From positions 1 to 57,070 of IMG/VR virus record IMGVR_UViG_3300006919_008385: a stretch of 57,070 nt of DNA. One strand, written 5' to 3'. The stretch comes from a virus. Every line of letters starts with the position of its first letter. Position 1 is the first letter of the stretch. The notes under the pieces are model-generated. The model saw nothing but the letters and a program-made list of their open reading frames with translations. It was not told where the DNA came from and made no database searches. The position numbers and the translations under genes were made by a program. This document shows, piece by piece, positions 6,835 through 16,204 of this stretch.

Positions 6835-7267
6835 TTTCTATTTCATATACTCTTTTTCTTAAACTGGTACTACTAAAACTGTGATCTCTGCCATTGTAGA
6901 CCATCTTTATATTTCTGTCTTTACAAATGCTTTTACCAGTAAAAGATTTTGATTTATATTCTTCTCCAATTATTCTTATATTTATAGGAAGTGTTAATAA
7001 CAAGTCCTCTAGGTCTCTTTCTGTAGCATACATCACAATTTCGTCAATATATTTTACTGCCGCAAGTTGTATTTGTCTCTCAACTACACTTTGTATTGGA
7101 GCATTTTTATCTGGTCTGTCTATTGTTGGATCTGTCTGCAGACCCACAATCAGATAATCACAATGTCGTTTTGCTTCTTCTAACATTGTAATGTGTCCTG
7201 CATGAAGCAGATCAAATGTACTACAGGTAAATCCTATAGTGCCACAATCTTTATAATCTAATCTCAA
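6818..7267 (-). CDS. Glycerol-3-phosphate-type cytidylyltransferase
   Basis: 149 aa. STFDLLHAGHI (residues 16-26) is the HxGH nucleotidyltransferase motif, and HSFSSTSLRKR near the C-terminus matches the conserved end of TagD/CDP-glycerol-type enzymes. It transfers CMP from CTP to a phosphorylated alcohol, forming a CDP-activated headgroup. The start is TTG at 7267, overlapping the TGA of the 28-aa gene as TTGA; no suitable ATG exists upstream of the motif. Could serve lipid headgroup or cell-surface chemistry; substrate not decided. Confidence 0.75.
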   Translation of the reverse strand: MRLDYKDCGTIGFTCSTFDLLHAGHITMLEEAKRHCDYLIVGLQTDPTIDRPDKNAPIQSVVERQIQLAAVKYIDEIVMYATERDLEDLLLTLPINIRIIGEEYKSKSFTGKSICKDRNIKMVYNGRDHSFSSTSLRKRVYEIENDRNN

Positions 7268-7350
7268 TGTTTTGGCCTATTGTTTCTGTCATTCCAGATC
7301 ATATAGGCCATCATTACTATTACAACAATTAAAACGTAATCAAAAACCAT
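7264..7350 (-). CDS. Very small single-pass membrane protein (28 aa)
   Basis: MVFDYVLIVVIVMMAY followed by MIWNDRNNRPKH: one transmembrane helix and a basic tail. The ATG overlaps the phosphatase stop and the TGA overlaps the TTG of the cytidylyltransferase, filling an otherwise unexplained gap and supporting translational coupling. Function unknown. Confidence 0.5.
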   Translation of the reverse strand: MVFDYVLIVVIVMMAYMIWNDRNNRPKH

Positions 7351-8089
7351 CTGTAAAATCCAAATACTGCTCTATTTCGCTAGTATCTGTATTTACAATT
7401 ACGCCAAATAATTTACCACCTTTTCCGGCACCACAATCTAAGAATGTAGTGAGCCCTCCTAATTCACTTTCATAAGTTTCAGGATGGTCTTGGAAGTTGT
7501 CAAAATCAGGAATACCAACCATAGGTCTTGGATCATGTCCTACAAATAAATGTACATCTTTTGGGATATATTTTGTCCAGTCGTATGTTCTAATCCAATA
7601 GTCTTGTCCTTTGTGATGATATTGTGGGGCATCAAAGTCTACAGTACCCCATTTAAATACATCTCTTCTTTTTTTGTGCATGTCATCACCAAACTTCCAA
7701 AAGTCAGGATGAGCTCCAGCATGAGCAATATAAATTTTATTGTTTATATTGATATAATCTGTACAATAAGTACATATTTCCATAAAGTTTTTAGCAAACT
7801 CTGGGTTTTCTGTCATCTGATCTATTGTTGCTTGGTTAGGCGGGCCTAATTCTACATTGTTACCAAGTAGATGCCTGTATATTTTCCATTCGTGGTTGCC
7901 CCAAGTAATTCTTGCATGTCCTTTTTTAAGTAGGTATAAAAATTGAGAGCAGACTTCTGCACCATCAGGTCCATTGTCTATAAGGTCCCCAACACAAATA
8001 ATAGGAATATTATTTTGTATAGAATAGTTTACAGCCTTGGTAAATGGAATACCATCTGCGTGAACATCTCCTATTATTAATTGTTTCAT
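7340..8089 (-). CDS. Calcineurin-like metallophosphatase
   Basis: 249 aa. The metal-binding blocks GDVHADG (7-13), GDLIDNGPDG and GNHEW are the PPP/metallophosphatase signature, and FVGHD near residue 200 supplies a later His. The closest relatives would be lambda-type Ser/Thr phosphatases or diadenosine-tetraphosphatases (ApaH-like). Substrate may be phosphoproteins or nucleotide signals. It has its own sigma70 promoter (8114-8141), so early or middle expression is likely. Confidence 0.8.
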   Translation of the reverse strand: MKQLIIGDVHADGIPFTKAVNYSIQNNIPIICVGDLIDNGPDGAEVCSQFLYLLKKGHARITWGNHEWKIYRHLLGNNVELGPPNQATIDQMTENPEFAKNFMEICTYCTDYININNKIYIAHAGAHPDFWKFGDDMHKKRRDVFKWGTVDFDAPQYHHKGQDYWIRTYDWTKYIPKDVHLFVGHDPRPMVGIPDFDNFQDHPETYESELGGLTTFLDCGAGKGGKLFGVIVNTDTSEIEQYLDFTDGF

Positions 8090-8113
8090 ACCTACCTACT
8101 AATTTTAAATTAT

Positions 8114-8141
8114 ATTATAGCAAAAAATGTAAAAATGTCAA
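8114..8141 (-). promoter_or_regulatory. Sigma70-type promoter, 16-bp spacer
   Basis: TTGACA (8136-8141), 16 bp, TATAAT (8114-8119), both consensus. It begins exactly where the SlmA-like gene ends and drives the phosphatase and following genes. Confidence 0.75.
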
Positions 8142-8681
8142 CTAAGAAAGGTTGTTGACTAACACATCATAGTAATAATCTAAGTAACTTGAGGGCAGTT
8201 CTTTAAATTTAGATCTAGAAAATCTAGTATAAATGCCTTCTATTGTGGTTATCATAATTTTGCAATGGTCTTTTGTAAACCCATAACTGCCAAACTCATT
8301 TTCTATGTTCATGAACAGCAGATTAATTTTATCAGATATTTCTTTTTCGTCTATAGACAAACACTCTCTGTTTAAAAATCTTGCAAACCCTGGATTACTT
8401 TCTACAAATAATACTAAAAAATAATACAGAGTTTTTGCTTTTTCCAAATTGTTTACAGGTTTGTTACGGACTTCATATATTTTGTCTATAATAGTCTGCT
8501 CTATAAACTTAAACAATGCCTGAAATATCTCATTTTTACCTTTGTAATGTTTATAGATAGCAGGCTCTGTAATGTCGCTTTTAACTGCTAACACTTTGGT
8601 TGTAATGTTTGGTAAGTCATCTTCTTGTAATAAGTTTACAAGAGATTCTAGTATCATATGTTTTCTATTAACGGTTGCCAT
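8142..8681 (-). CDS. TetR-family regulator resembling nucleoid-occlusion factor SlmA
   Basis: 179 aa. The TetR HTH is at residues about 22-48 (ITTKVLAVKSDITEPAIYKHYKGKNEIF). The rest follows SlmA closely: FKFIEQTIIDKI, then ESNPGFARFL, then KINLLFMNIENEF, then EGIYTRFSRSKFKELPS. SlmA binds chromosomal SBS sites and blocks FtsZ ring assembly over DNA. SlmA is about 195-200 aa, so the length is near normal. A phage copy could stall host division or regulate phage genes. The SlmA assignment comes from pattern memory; a generic TetR repressor is the alternative. The start has AAGGATC upstream; no clear promoter is seen for it. Confidence 0.7.
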   Translation of the reverse strand: MATVNRKHMILESLVNLLQEDDLPNITTKVLAVKSDITEPAIYKHYKGKNEIFQALFKFIEQTIIDKIYEVRNKPVNNLEKAKTLYYFLVLFVESNPGFARFLNRECLSIDEKEISDKINLLFMNIENEFGSYGFTKDHCKIMITTIEGIYTRFSRSKFKELPSSYLDYYYDVLVNNLS

Positions 8682-8696
8682 GATCCTTCAGATTCT

Positions 8697-8704
8697 GATA
8701 AATA
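8697..8704 (+). promoter_or_regulatory. Late-type octamer GATAAATA
   Basis: Located 24 nt before the GTG start of the PKD-repeat protein, with AGGAG (8717-8721) between. A late promoter for the fibre pair is predicted. Confidence 0.55.
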
Positions 8705-8727
8705 AGTATATTGTTTAGGAGTATTTA

Positions 8728-11700
8728 GTGGCACAAGTCAAGAATTACGGATTAATTGGTGTAGGAAATAACCTTCAGTTAGGCAAAAACGGGCCTAAAT
8801 TATTAGGTAATGCAACTACAGATACTGTTCAAGTCACTAATGAGGGTGGCATATCTTTATCTGAAATCCAAGCCGCAAATGCCACAACATCATCTGCATT
8901 AGTCACAAAGGCACAATTAGATGAAGTAAGTTCAAGTGCCGCCTCAGATGGTTTTAGTTTAACACTAGGTAACATAGATGCTAGTGGAGACGGCGATTGG
9001 CATATTACTCCAAACCAAGGAGACTACGAAGGTAATACATCAGTAACCAGACAAGGTGCTGTTACTAGTTTATCAAATACAGAAAAAGTATCAGAAGCGA
9101 TTGACAAAATTAACGAAGCAGTATTAAATGTATATAATGATACTTTTGTTAGAGATGTAGACTTTACTGTTGATAATAGTACAGGTGGTAGTCCACTTGT
9201 AAGTACACTGACAATTAGTGCTACAGGTAATGCTAACAGATATACAATTGATTGGGGAGATGGCACCTCAACAACTGCAACAAGCGATAGTACTCCTACT
9301 CATACATATACTGATAATACTAACTCTCCTTTTGATGTAGTAGTTACAGCATTTAATAATTTAGGTGCAGGAGAAGGCAGTACAACAAGTTTAACAAAGA
9401 ACAATTTTATTACATTATACACAGCAGACCCAGTTGCTGACTTTAAATTTTATGCGGCATCAAGTGGTGGTAGTAATGTAAGTATAGTTGATGACGGTAC
9501 AGCATTGTACTTTGACAATGACACTACAAATATTGGTAGTGCAGACGCCACATACAGAATTGAGTGGGGCGATGGAAGTGCTAATGCTAATATATCAGCA
9601 GATACAGATGCTGGTGGTACACAAGGAACCAGATTAGCTCATACATTTACAACATCAACGGAAACAGATCAATTAAGAACAGTAAAATTAACACTTTTAA
9701 CTCATACTACAGCAGATCCTAGCACAGTTCCTAACAATACATCTGCAATAGTTAAAGTTTACGATACTCATACACCAGATATATCAGCAAACACCACTAA
9801 CGTAATTAATGAACAAGGAACAAGTGGTGGCGTTGTTCAGTTTACTAATAATACTGAAGCAACAATAGGAAGTTATGCTGATTTTGGAATAATTTACAGA
9901 TATAATTGGGGAGACGGCACAAGTTCAGATGTAAACGTAGGTGCTGGAGGCTCAGGTGATACAGGCGGAACAATTAATCACACTTATGAATTAAGTGGAG
10001 CAGAGCAAAGCAGTGGTGCTAATGCAGACTATACTGGTAACTTACAGGTTATCTCAAGTCATACAGGCTCACCATTTACAAGTACAGACTTTACAATTCA
10101 TGTTGAACCAGACGTTAGAGCAAGTATCACAGGCTCAACAACTACTCCTGGATTAACATCATCAAACGATAACAATTTAACACTTTATAATGGCACAGAC
10201 CTTAGTGGTACTGACAGAGCAGAAGTTACAATAGATAACAACTCTGTAAATGGAACGGTTTACTCTTATGATTGGGGAGATAGTACTAGTAATGCTAACA
10301 TAACATCAGGTGCTGGTGATTTATCATCAAACATTACCCATTCATATAATGGACAAAGTGCTGGAAACTATACAACAACTATAACAGTTACAGGTACTCC
10401 AGATATCACAGCACAAAGTGATACAGATACTGTAGTATTTTCATTAGAAAATGTACCAGCCGCACCTGCTAGTGTGTCTAGCAAAAGTTTAACACTTAGT
10501 ACAAGTGCTCAAGACACTAGTAAATTGGCTAGTGGTGCCGAAGATGCCACAGGTGGTTCACTTGCGGCAGGTAGCAGTTTAAATAGTACAACTGCTAGAA
10601 GATATGATACAACAACAAGTGTTAATACAAATACAATAAGTGATGCTTATAGAAGTGATAGTGGAACAGCAAGTGCTCTTATAGATGGCGTTGCAGATGG
10701 TACCAAAGCATTTACTACTTCAACTGGAGAGACAGGAACATTTACTTCTTTAGTTATTACCAATGAGGGTGATGCTTACAATGAGATTAGTTCAACAACA
10801 TATCCTCAAAACTTCTATCAGGTATTCACAGGAAGAATTACAAAAGATATTAGTAGTATAAACTCAGGTGTTCACAGTATGGCTATTAGTCATGACAGCA
10901 CAGGTACTACTAATAATGTTTATATAGTCAAAGACAATGTTACAGGTGTTCCAACAGTTAATATTGGTAGTGCTACACTAGAAGAAGAAACACAAGGAAC
11001 ATATAGATATGTTTCTGGTGTACCATATTATAACAGTGGCTCACCACAAGTTAAACTAGTAAGTGCCACAGTTGATAACCTAACAGGACAAGCATACTTA
11101 GATAGTAGCAGTATATTTGATATTGCTAGTGGTATTAATGCTGAAGGTACAAGTAGTTCAGCAGTACAACAAGAAAGCAGAACTTATGCTCAAATAGATG
11201 GAGCAAGTAGTTTATTATCAAGTGGTACACCTATTGCTAATGTTGGTGTAGCAAGTAGTTATGCTTTAGGCAATGTTATATGTGACATTACAAGCAGTTC
11301 AGTAGCAACTGTAGAAGGTATTAAGTTTAGAGCTCAAAATGTAAACGGTTACAGTAGTTATACAGCAGATCATGGCACTAAATTACAAGTTTGGTCAGCA
11401 ACACCAAGTTTTGATGAGACAAGCATAAGTGTTAGTGCTAGTTTAGGTGCTGGTTTTGATGACGGTGGAGTTAGAATTACAGGACATGGTAGTAGTTCAG
11501 ATACTCCTGCTTTTGATAATGCCGTTAATAACTATACAGCAAATGCTTGGAGTGGTGCTGAAACAGTAGCAAGTACCTCAGAAGCAATAAACAGATTCAA
11601 TACTGTACAACATTTTGATACAGATTTAAGTTCAGGTTATTTACCCGCAGGTCCAGACTTGAACACAGGCAGAAGTGGAGCTCAATACTTCACTTTTGCT

Positions 11701-12060
11701 TTCCGTAGAACCACAATGAGTAACTTTACTGTAACACTTACAGGTACAGTTAGTGGGTTCTTTATAGCCGCACCAGGCACAGATATAGATAATGCTTCAG
11801 GCTTAAATGGCTGGTTAGATGCTGGTACTACATACGCAGGTAGTGGTACTCCAGGATCTGATACAGGCAATGGTGGTAATGGCTCAAATGGTTGTGCTTT
11901 TACATCTGGTGACAGAATACTAGATGGTACAGCATACTCAGGAGATACATTTACACTAACATTAGGTGATCAAAATGCCACAGATGCTACAGGCAACAAC
12001 ATATTGGTTAGAATTAAACTAGAAGACGGAGACTCTTTTACTGGATTGAGTATAAGTTAA
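8728..12060 (+). CDS. Large PKD-repeat virion fibre/adhesin
   Basis: 1110 aa, GTG start with a good Shine-Dalgarno. Residues 1-70 (VKNYGLIGVGNNLQLGK, then ALVTKAQLDE) match the N-termini of two other virion genes (43045 and 43660), so this is probably a shared attachment module. At least four PKD/Ig-like repeats follow, each with a WGDG or WGDS core (about residues 170, 280, 395 and 515) and a later HTY/HTF/HSY strand. The C-terminal half is Ser/Thr/Gly-rich beta structure. PKD domains mediate protein or glycan binding; here a receptor- or surface-adhering fibre is inferred. Translationally coupled to the next gene. Confidence 0.75.
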   Translation: MAQVKNYGLIGVGNNLQLGKNGPKLLGNATTDTVQVTNEGGISLSEIQAANATTSSALVTKAQLDEVSSSAASDGFSLTLGNIDASGDGDWHITPNQGDYEGNTSVTRQGAVTSLSNTEKVSEAIDKINEAVLNVYNDTFVRDVDFTVDNSTGGSPLVSTLTISATGNANRYTIDWGDGTSTTATSDSTPTHTYTDNTNSPFDVVVTAFNNLGAGEGSTTSLTKNNFITLYTADPVADFKFYAASSGGSNVSIVDDGTALYFDNDTTNIGSADATYRIEWGDGSANANISADTDAGGTQGTRLAHTFTTSTETDQLRTVKLTLLTHTTADPSTVPNNTSAIVKVYDTHTPDISANTTNVINEQGTSGGVVQFTNNTEATIGSYADFGIIYRYNWGDGTSSDVNVGAGGSGDTGGTINHTYELSGAEQSSGANADYTGNLQVISSHTGSPFTSTDFTIHVEPDVRASITGSTTTPGLTSSNDNNLTLYNGTDLSGTDRAEVTIDNNSVNGTVYSYDWGDSTSNANITSGAGDLSSNITHSYNGQSAGNYTTTITVTGTPDITAQSDTDTVVFSLENVPAAPASVSSKSLTLSTSAQDTSKLASGAEDATGGSLAAGSSLNSTTARRYDTTTSVNTNTISDAYRSDSGTASALIDGVADGTKAFTTSTGETGTFTSLVITNEGDAYNEISSTTYPQNFYQVFTGRITKDISSINSGVHSMAISHDSTGTTNNVYIVKDNVTGVPTVNIGSATLEEETQGTYRYVSGVPYYNSGSPQVKLVSATVDNLTGQAYLDSSSIFDIASGINAEGTSSSAVQQESRTYAQIDGASSLLSSGTPIANVGVASSYALGNVICDITSSSVATVEGIKFRAQNVNGYSSYTADHGTKLQVWSATPSFDETSISVSASLGAGFDDGGVRITGHGSSSDTPAFDNAVNNYTANAWSGAETVASTSEAINRFNTVQHFDTDLSSGYLPAGPDLNTGRSGAQYFTFAFRRTTMSNFTVTLTGTVSGFFIAAPGTDIDNASGLNGWLDAGTTYAGSGTPGSDTGNGGNGSNGCAFTSGDRILDGTAYSGDTFTLTLGDQNATDATGNNILVRIKLEDGDSFTGLSIS

Positions 12061-13133
12061 TGGCAATATCAGATAGTCAAAAGGTAGATTTACTTTGGAA
12101 AAAGGTCGGCTTCGGCAAAATGAAGACTGACACCAATGCCAATAAGAAAGCACCTAACGAAGCCACAGTCTCAGATCCTATCATTAAAACTTCTAGTATT
12201 TGGTCACAATCAGGTAGTATTCCAGGCACAATACCTTCAGCAAATAGCAGTATAGTAAATGTATATTCAGATGCTATAAGTGGTAGTTTAGAAACTACAG
12301 AAGATGGTACATCATCAGATAACAGAACATGGAAAACAGGTTCCACAAACTGGGTGCCGCCTAGTTTTGGTTCCACATATCAGTTAAAAGTTTATGCTGG
12401 TGCTACAGGTTTAAGTAATGTACAATCAAGTGGTACACAATTATTTGAAACAGGCTCCGGTAATGACGACCAATGGTACTTTGACTATCAATCTGGTGTG
12501 CTACATTTTATTGGTACAAACTTACCTACAGATATTGGTACAGGAACCAGTAATGTAATTTATGTAAGTGGTGCTAGATATGTAGGCAGTACAGGTATTA
12601 GTGCGGCGGCAAGTGGTGCTAGTGCTACAGTATTTAAAGCAGATTTAAGTGCTCTTTATTCTGACAGTACAATTAATGCTGGTGATATTATTGTTGTAAC
12701 AGACAATGGTGATGGTGAATATGCTGTTTATGTTTCTAATCAAGATGCTCCTACACAGGCAAGTCATTTAACAACACTCACAACTAGAGATAGTGCCACA
12801 GTAGATGCTGGTACACTAAAAACAGATGTTATACACACTAGTGGTAATGTAACATTAGGTAACGTAAGTAATGGTAGTAAAGTTGTTGAAGTTACAATTA
12901 CTGTTAATACAGTATTTGATAGTGCTAGTGCTGGAATAACTGTAGGTGACGATACTGACACTGACAGACTGTTTAGTAATGATTATGTTGACTTAACATC
13001 ATTAGGCTCTTATGTTGTAAACCCAAATTACATTTACACAGGTACATTAGATAGTGCTAACACTATTAAGACTTATGTAACTCAGGGTACTGCTACGCAA
13101 GGTAATGCAACTGTTACTGTTGTTTATCAGTAA
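12060..13133 (+). CDS. Fibre-associated virion protein
   Basis: 357 aa. The start overlaps the fibre stop (TAATG). The N-terminus is helical and basic (SQKVDLLWKKVGFGK), like short attachment helices. The C-terminal 100 residues (GSKVVEVTITV, ITVGDDTDTDRLF, YVTQGTATQGNATVTVVY) align by eye with the C-termini of the 43045 and 43660 products, a shared beta domain. It is likely a fibre, hinge or fibre-tip partner. No enzymatic motif. Confidence 0.6.
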   Translation: MAISDSQKVDLLWKKVGFGKMKTDTNANKKAPNEATVSDPIIKTSSIWSQSGSIPGTIPSANSSIVNVYSDAISGSLETTEDGTSSDNRTWKTGSTNWVPPSFGSTYQLKVYAGATGLSNVQSSGTQLFETGSGNDDQWYFDYQSGVLHFIGTNLPTDIGTGTSNVIYVSGARYVGSTGISAAASGASATVFKADLSALYSDSTINAGDIIVVTDNGDGEYAVYVSNQDAPTQASHLTTLTTRDSATVDAGTLKTDVIHTSGNVTLGNVSNGSKVVEVTITVNTVFDSASAGITVGDDTDTDRLFSNDYVDLTSLGSYVVNPNYIYTGTLDSANTIKTYVTQGTATQGNATVTVVYQ

Positions 13134-13332
13134 ACTTCTTTAATATAATTTCGCTTATTTGACCTATATCCTCTCGTTCTAAATCATATAGATCGCTCAT
13201 ATTATCCACAGCACTCTTTATGCTTACCAAAGAGTCTGACTTTGCTTCTTTAATATGTTTATACACAAAGCCTCCTGGTCTAAACTCAGGTTCAGTCATT
13301 ATTACTTCTGCTAATGCTTGATAGTCTTTCAT
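13114..13332 (-). CDS. Hypothetical 72-aa helical protein
   Basis: A small, acidic-basic helical protein (LYDLEREDIGQISEIILKKF) with no recognised family. It overlaps the fibre partner's 3' end convergently by 20 nt and follows guaC's overlapping stop/start on the upstream side. It is the last gene of the minus-strand operon 13114-18418. Confidence 0.5.
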   Translation of the reverse strand: MKDYQALAEVIMTEPEFRPGGFVYKHIKEAKSDSLVSIKSAVDNMSDLYDLEREDIGQISEIILKKFTDKQQ

Positions 13333-14381
13333 GTTTCGTATTTGTCAAACACATGATTAATTACATTGTTTACTCTAACAAAGTGAGCACACTTGGGCAT
13401 ATCTTTGATGCGTGTAGCACCAATATAAGTACATGTACTTCTTACTCCACCTAATATTTGCTCTACAGTATCTTTTACAGGTCCTTTGTCATAAAGTATT
13501 ACTGTTTTACCTTCTGTTCCTCTGTATCCATCCTTTCTGGCACCATGTGTATCTAGTGCTGTTTGTGAGCTCATACCGTAAAATGTTCTTCTACCCATGT
13601 CATCTAACTCTGCTTCGCTTTCCTGATGTCCTGCTAACATGCCTCCTAGCATAACAAAATGAGCGCCACCACCTAATGCTTTGGCTACATCGCCTGGTTG
13701 GGTACAACCACCATCAGCAATTATATGTCCGCCTACACCATTGGCCGCATCTGCACATTCCACAATGGCACTAAACTGAGGAACTCCAACACCTGTCTGT
13801 GTTCTAGTAGTACATACACTACCTGGACCTATGCCAACTTTTACAATGTCTGCTCCACTAAGTATTAGTTCTTCAGTCATATTAGGTGTAACAACATTAC
13901 CTGCTATAATTATTTTGTCTGGATATTCTGATCTTATTTTTTCTACAAAGTCTAAAAACGATTGATGATACCCATTTGCTACATCGATTGTTATTGCTGG
14001 AATGTCTGGATATGCTGTCATTACTTGTTTAAGTGTAACATAATCCAAACTGTTTTCGTCCCACAAGGCTCCTGTGCCTACACATGCTGAAATATATTTT
14101 AATTGTAGTCCATTACCTACAGCAGATTTCCATTCGTCAATACTGTAATGTTTTCTGATCACAGTCATCATTTTAAATTCCTGTAATGCTTTTGCCATAC
14201 TAAATGTACCTACACCGTCCATGTTACTAGCCATTATAGGAACATAACTCAATGTTTTACCACAGTTTTTAAAATGAAATTCTCTCAATATTTGTACTTC
14301 CTTTCTAGAACTTAAAGTAGATCTTTTGGGTTGAAGTAGTACATCAGAATAATCTAAATGAATATTATAATCAATTCTCAT
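13329..14381 (-). CDS. guaC: GMP reductase
   Basis: 350 aa of the IMPDH/GMPR fold. It has [14 protein letters not shown] at the start, the active-site loop [18 protein letters not shown] with the catalytic Cys, [18 protein letters not shown] and [13 protein letters not shown]. The absence of CBS domains and the MLGGMLAGH sequence fit GMP reductase (GMP to IMP, NADPH) better than IMP dehydrogenase. Together with the next gene it suggests recycling of host guanine nucleotides toward the phage purine pool. Shine-Dalgarno AGGAAAC-type. Confidence 0.85.
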   Translation of the reverse strand: MRIDYNIHLDYSDVLLQPKRSTLSSRKEVQILREFHFKNCGKTLSYVPIMASNMDGVGTFSMAKALQEFKMMTVIRKHYSIDEWKSAVGNGLQLKYISACVGTGALWDENSLDYVTLKQVMTAYPDIPAITIDVANGYHQSFLDFVEKIRSEYPDKIIIAGNVVTPNMTEELILSGADIVKVGIGPGSVCTTRTQTGVGVPQFSAIVECADAANGVGGHIIADGGCTQPGDVAKALGGGAHFVMLGGMLAGHQESEAELDDMGRRTFYGMSSQTALDTHGARKDGYRGTEGKTVILYDKGPVKDTVEQILGGVRSTCTYIGATRIKDMPKCAHFVRVNNVINHVFDKYET

Positions 14382-14390
14382 AATAGTTTC

Positions 14391-15029
14391 CTATTGTATG
14401 TGTGTAAATCCGTGTTCTTCTTTGAGTATATTATAAAACAAGGGCTCACCCTTTGCTACGTTCTCATGCCAATCACTTGATGCATTTTCGTCTGCCTTAT
14501 CTGATACAAATTTATAACAAATAAAGTCTTTACCCATCATAGCACAAACTTTTGCTAAAGCATAAGCCTCCATGTCTACAATGTTAAAAAGGTTATCGAT
14601 TACTAGATGTTGAAATATTTCCAATGCTTCAAAATTTTCTACAAACTGGTCTTGTGTTCTACAAATTACTCCATCTGTTCCAAAGTTTAATACACTTCCT
14701 ATGGCTTCATCATCACCAAATGTAATACCAGGGCCTTTTGCTAATTTGTTACCACAGTTCATATCTCCTTGTATAAACGTGGTTGCTTTAACTAGGGTGC
14801 CAGGCTCAACATTGTATGCTCCACCACATGTTCCATAATTTATAACTCTTTTAATTTCAGGATGTGCTGATAGATATCTGGTTAAAACATGGGTAGCATT
14901 TATTTTACCTACTCCTGTAAACAATATTTTTTCTGGTAATGCTTCTGGTAACTCACCTGCTAATGCTGTAACAACTAATGTGTCTTCTGTGGGTGCTCTT
15001 AAATGAGTAAAAAGAGGTGGTTGTATCAT
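14391..15029 (-). CDS. Purine nucleoside phosphorylase / MTA-SAH nucleosidase family protein
   Basis: 212 aa. The family blocks are visible: GVGKINATHVLTRYL, INYGTCGGA, NIVDMEAYALAKVC (the VDME substrate motif) and KFVSDKAD with the catalytic Asp. It cleaves the N-glycosidic bond of a purine nucleoside or of MTA/SAH. Paired with guaC it fits purine salvage; hydrolysis of MTA or SAH is the alternative. Confidence 0.75.
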   Translation of the reverse strand: MIQPPLFTHLRAPTEDTLVVTALAGELPEALPEKILFTGVGKINATHVLTRYLSAHPEIKRVINYGTCGGAYNVEPGTLVKATTFIQGDMNCGNKLAKGPGITFGDDEAIGSVLNFGTDGVICRTQDQFVENFEALEIFQHLVIDNLFNIVDMEAYALAKVCAMMGKDFICYKFVSDKADENASSDWHENVAKGEPLFYNILKEEHGFTHIQ

Positions 15030-16204
15030 ATACTATTATACCTTTCTATATTTGTGTTCATGTCTTCTCTAAGTTTTTGCCAAAGTTTACTTGACCTATT
15101 ATTTAACAAATATTGATTTGATCTAGTCTTTTGTCTGGTGACAGAATTAAACGGATTTATTTTCTTATTTAAGTCTAAATCAAAATGTGTAAGTTGTTCT
15201 GTAATTTGCAGAGCTCTGTCTACAGGACTATCCAAATCATCAAAACTATAATCAAATAATTCGTCATGTATTTCAAATCCATACTCTGTCAGATATTTGT
15301 AGTAATCTTTCTCTCCAAAAACAATTAGTGGATGTCCATTAAGTAATGGATACAGACTCTTTTCAGTTACATAAGGACCTGCTTGTATTTCTGTACCTGA
15401 AAAACTTTCACATACCAAACTTAAAACTGATTGATCAAATATAATTTTAGGCCATACTCTGAAAGTCTGATCAAACCTTCTGTTGCCAGGCTGTAAAAAT
15501 ACTTCTTCATAAGGTAGTTCATTATTATCGAACCATGTCAAAGCATGTTGTTTAAATTTTTCATTGTTTGAATGATCTATTAATTTTTGTATTTGTTCAA
15601 TTTTATCTTCAGGGTTTTCATGTCTAAATGTAATTAAATTATCTTCTAAATTGTAATACTTTAATGCCGTTCTTAATATATGCTTGTCTGGTCTCCAGTT
15701 AAACATTAAACAATTAAACAAATATACATGCTCTTTATAATCTATGTCAGGATATTTTATTACTATATTTTGTTCTGTATTAGATATAGATGTAAAGTAA
15801 TACTGAAATGGAATATATCTGTCGTGATAAATGTTTGCATTTGTTAAAGGATAGTGACAATCAGATAACATTATGTTAGGATACAAACCTAAAAATTTGT
15901 CTATTGTATCCTTTTGCCAAGGCTCTTGTGTGCTTAAAATAATTGCCTTTTTGTAAGTGTTGGCAACTTTGTCTATCACTTGCTCAAACTCTGGAGTTCT
16001 GTGATGTAAACTTCCAACGTCTGCTATAACAATACTGTCATCTGGATTATCTGACCACTCATACTCTATACCCAAACTGTTTAACACTTTATAAAAACTA
16101 CTGTCCTGTGGATTATTTGGTAAGTCATTCCAGACGTCAACACTATCTTGTTCTCTACTTACTATATTTTTGTAAGGTTCAGTGTTATAATAAAGTTTTA
16201 TCAT
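15026..16204 (-). CDS. Glycosyltransferase-like protein
   Basis: 392 aa. The C-terminal block VTEKSLYPLLNGHPLIVFGEKDYYKYLTEYGFE matches the conserved nucleotide-sugar region of exostosin/fucosyltransferase-like proteins common in marine phages (TEK, P-L-G-P-I, G-F). The N-terminal half has no obvious motif. ATGA overlap with the nucleosidase. It may glycosylate virion proteins or host surface glycan. Confidence 0.55.
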   Translation of the reverse strand: MIKLYYNTEPYKNIVSREQDSVDVWNDLPNNPQDSSFYKVLNSLGIEYEWSDNPDDSIVIADVGSLHHRTPEFEQVIDKVANTYKKAIILSTQEPWQKDTIDKFLGLYPNIMLSDCHYPLTNANIYHDRYIPFQYYFTSISNTEQNIVIKYPDIDYKEHVYLFNCLMFNWRPDKHILRTALKYYNLEDNLITFRHENPEDKIEQIQKLIDHSNNEKFKQHALTWFDNNELPYEEVFLQPGNRRFDQTFRVWPKIIFDQSVLSLVCESFSGTEIQAGPYVTEKSLYPLLNGHPLIVFGEKDYYKYLTEYGFEIHDELFDYSFDDLDSPVDRALQITEQLTHFDLDLNKKINPFNSVTRQKTRSNQYLLNNRSSKLWQKLREDMNTNIERYNSI

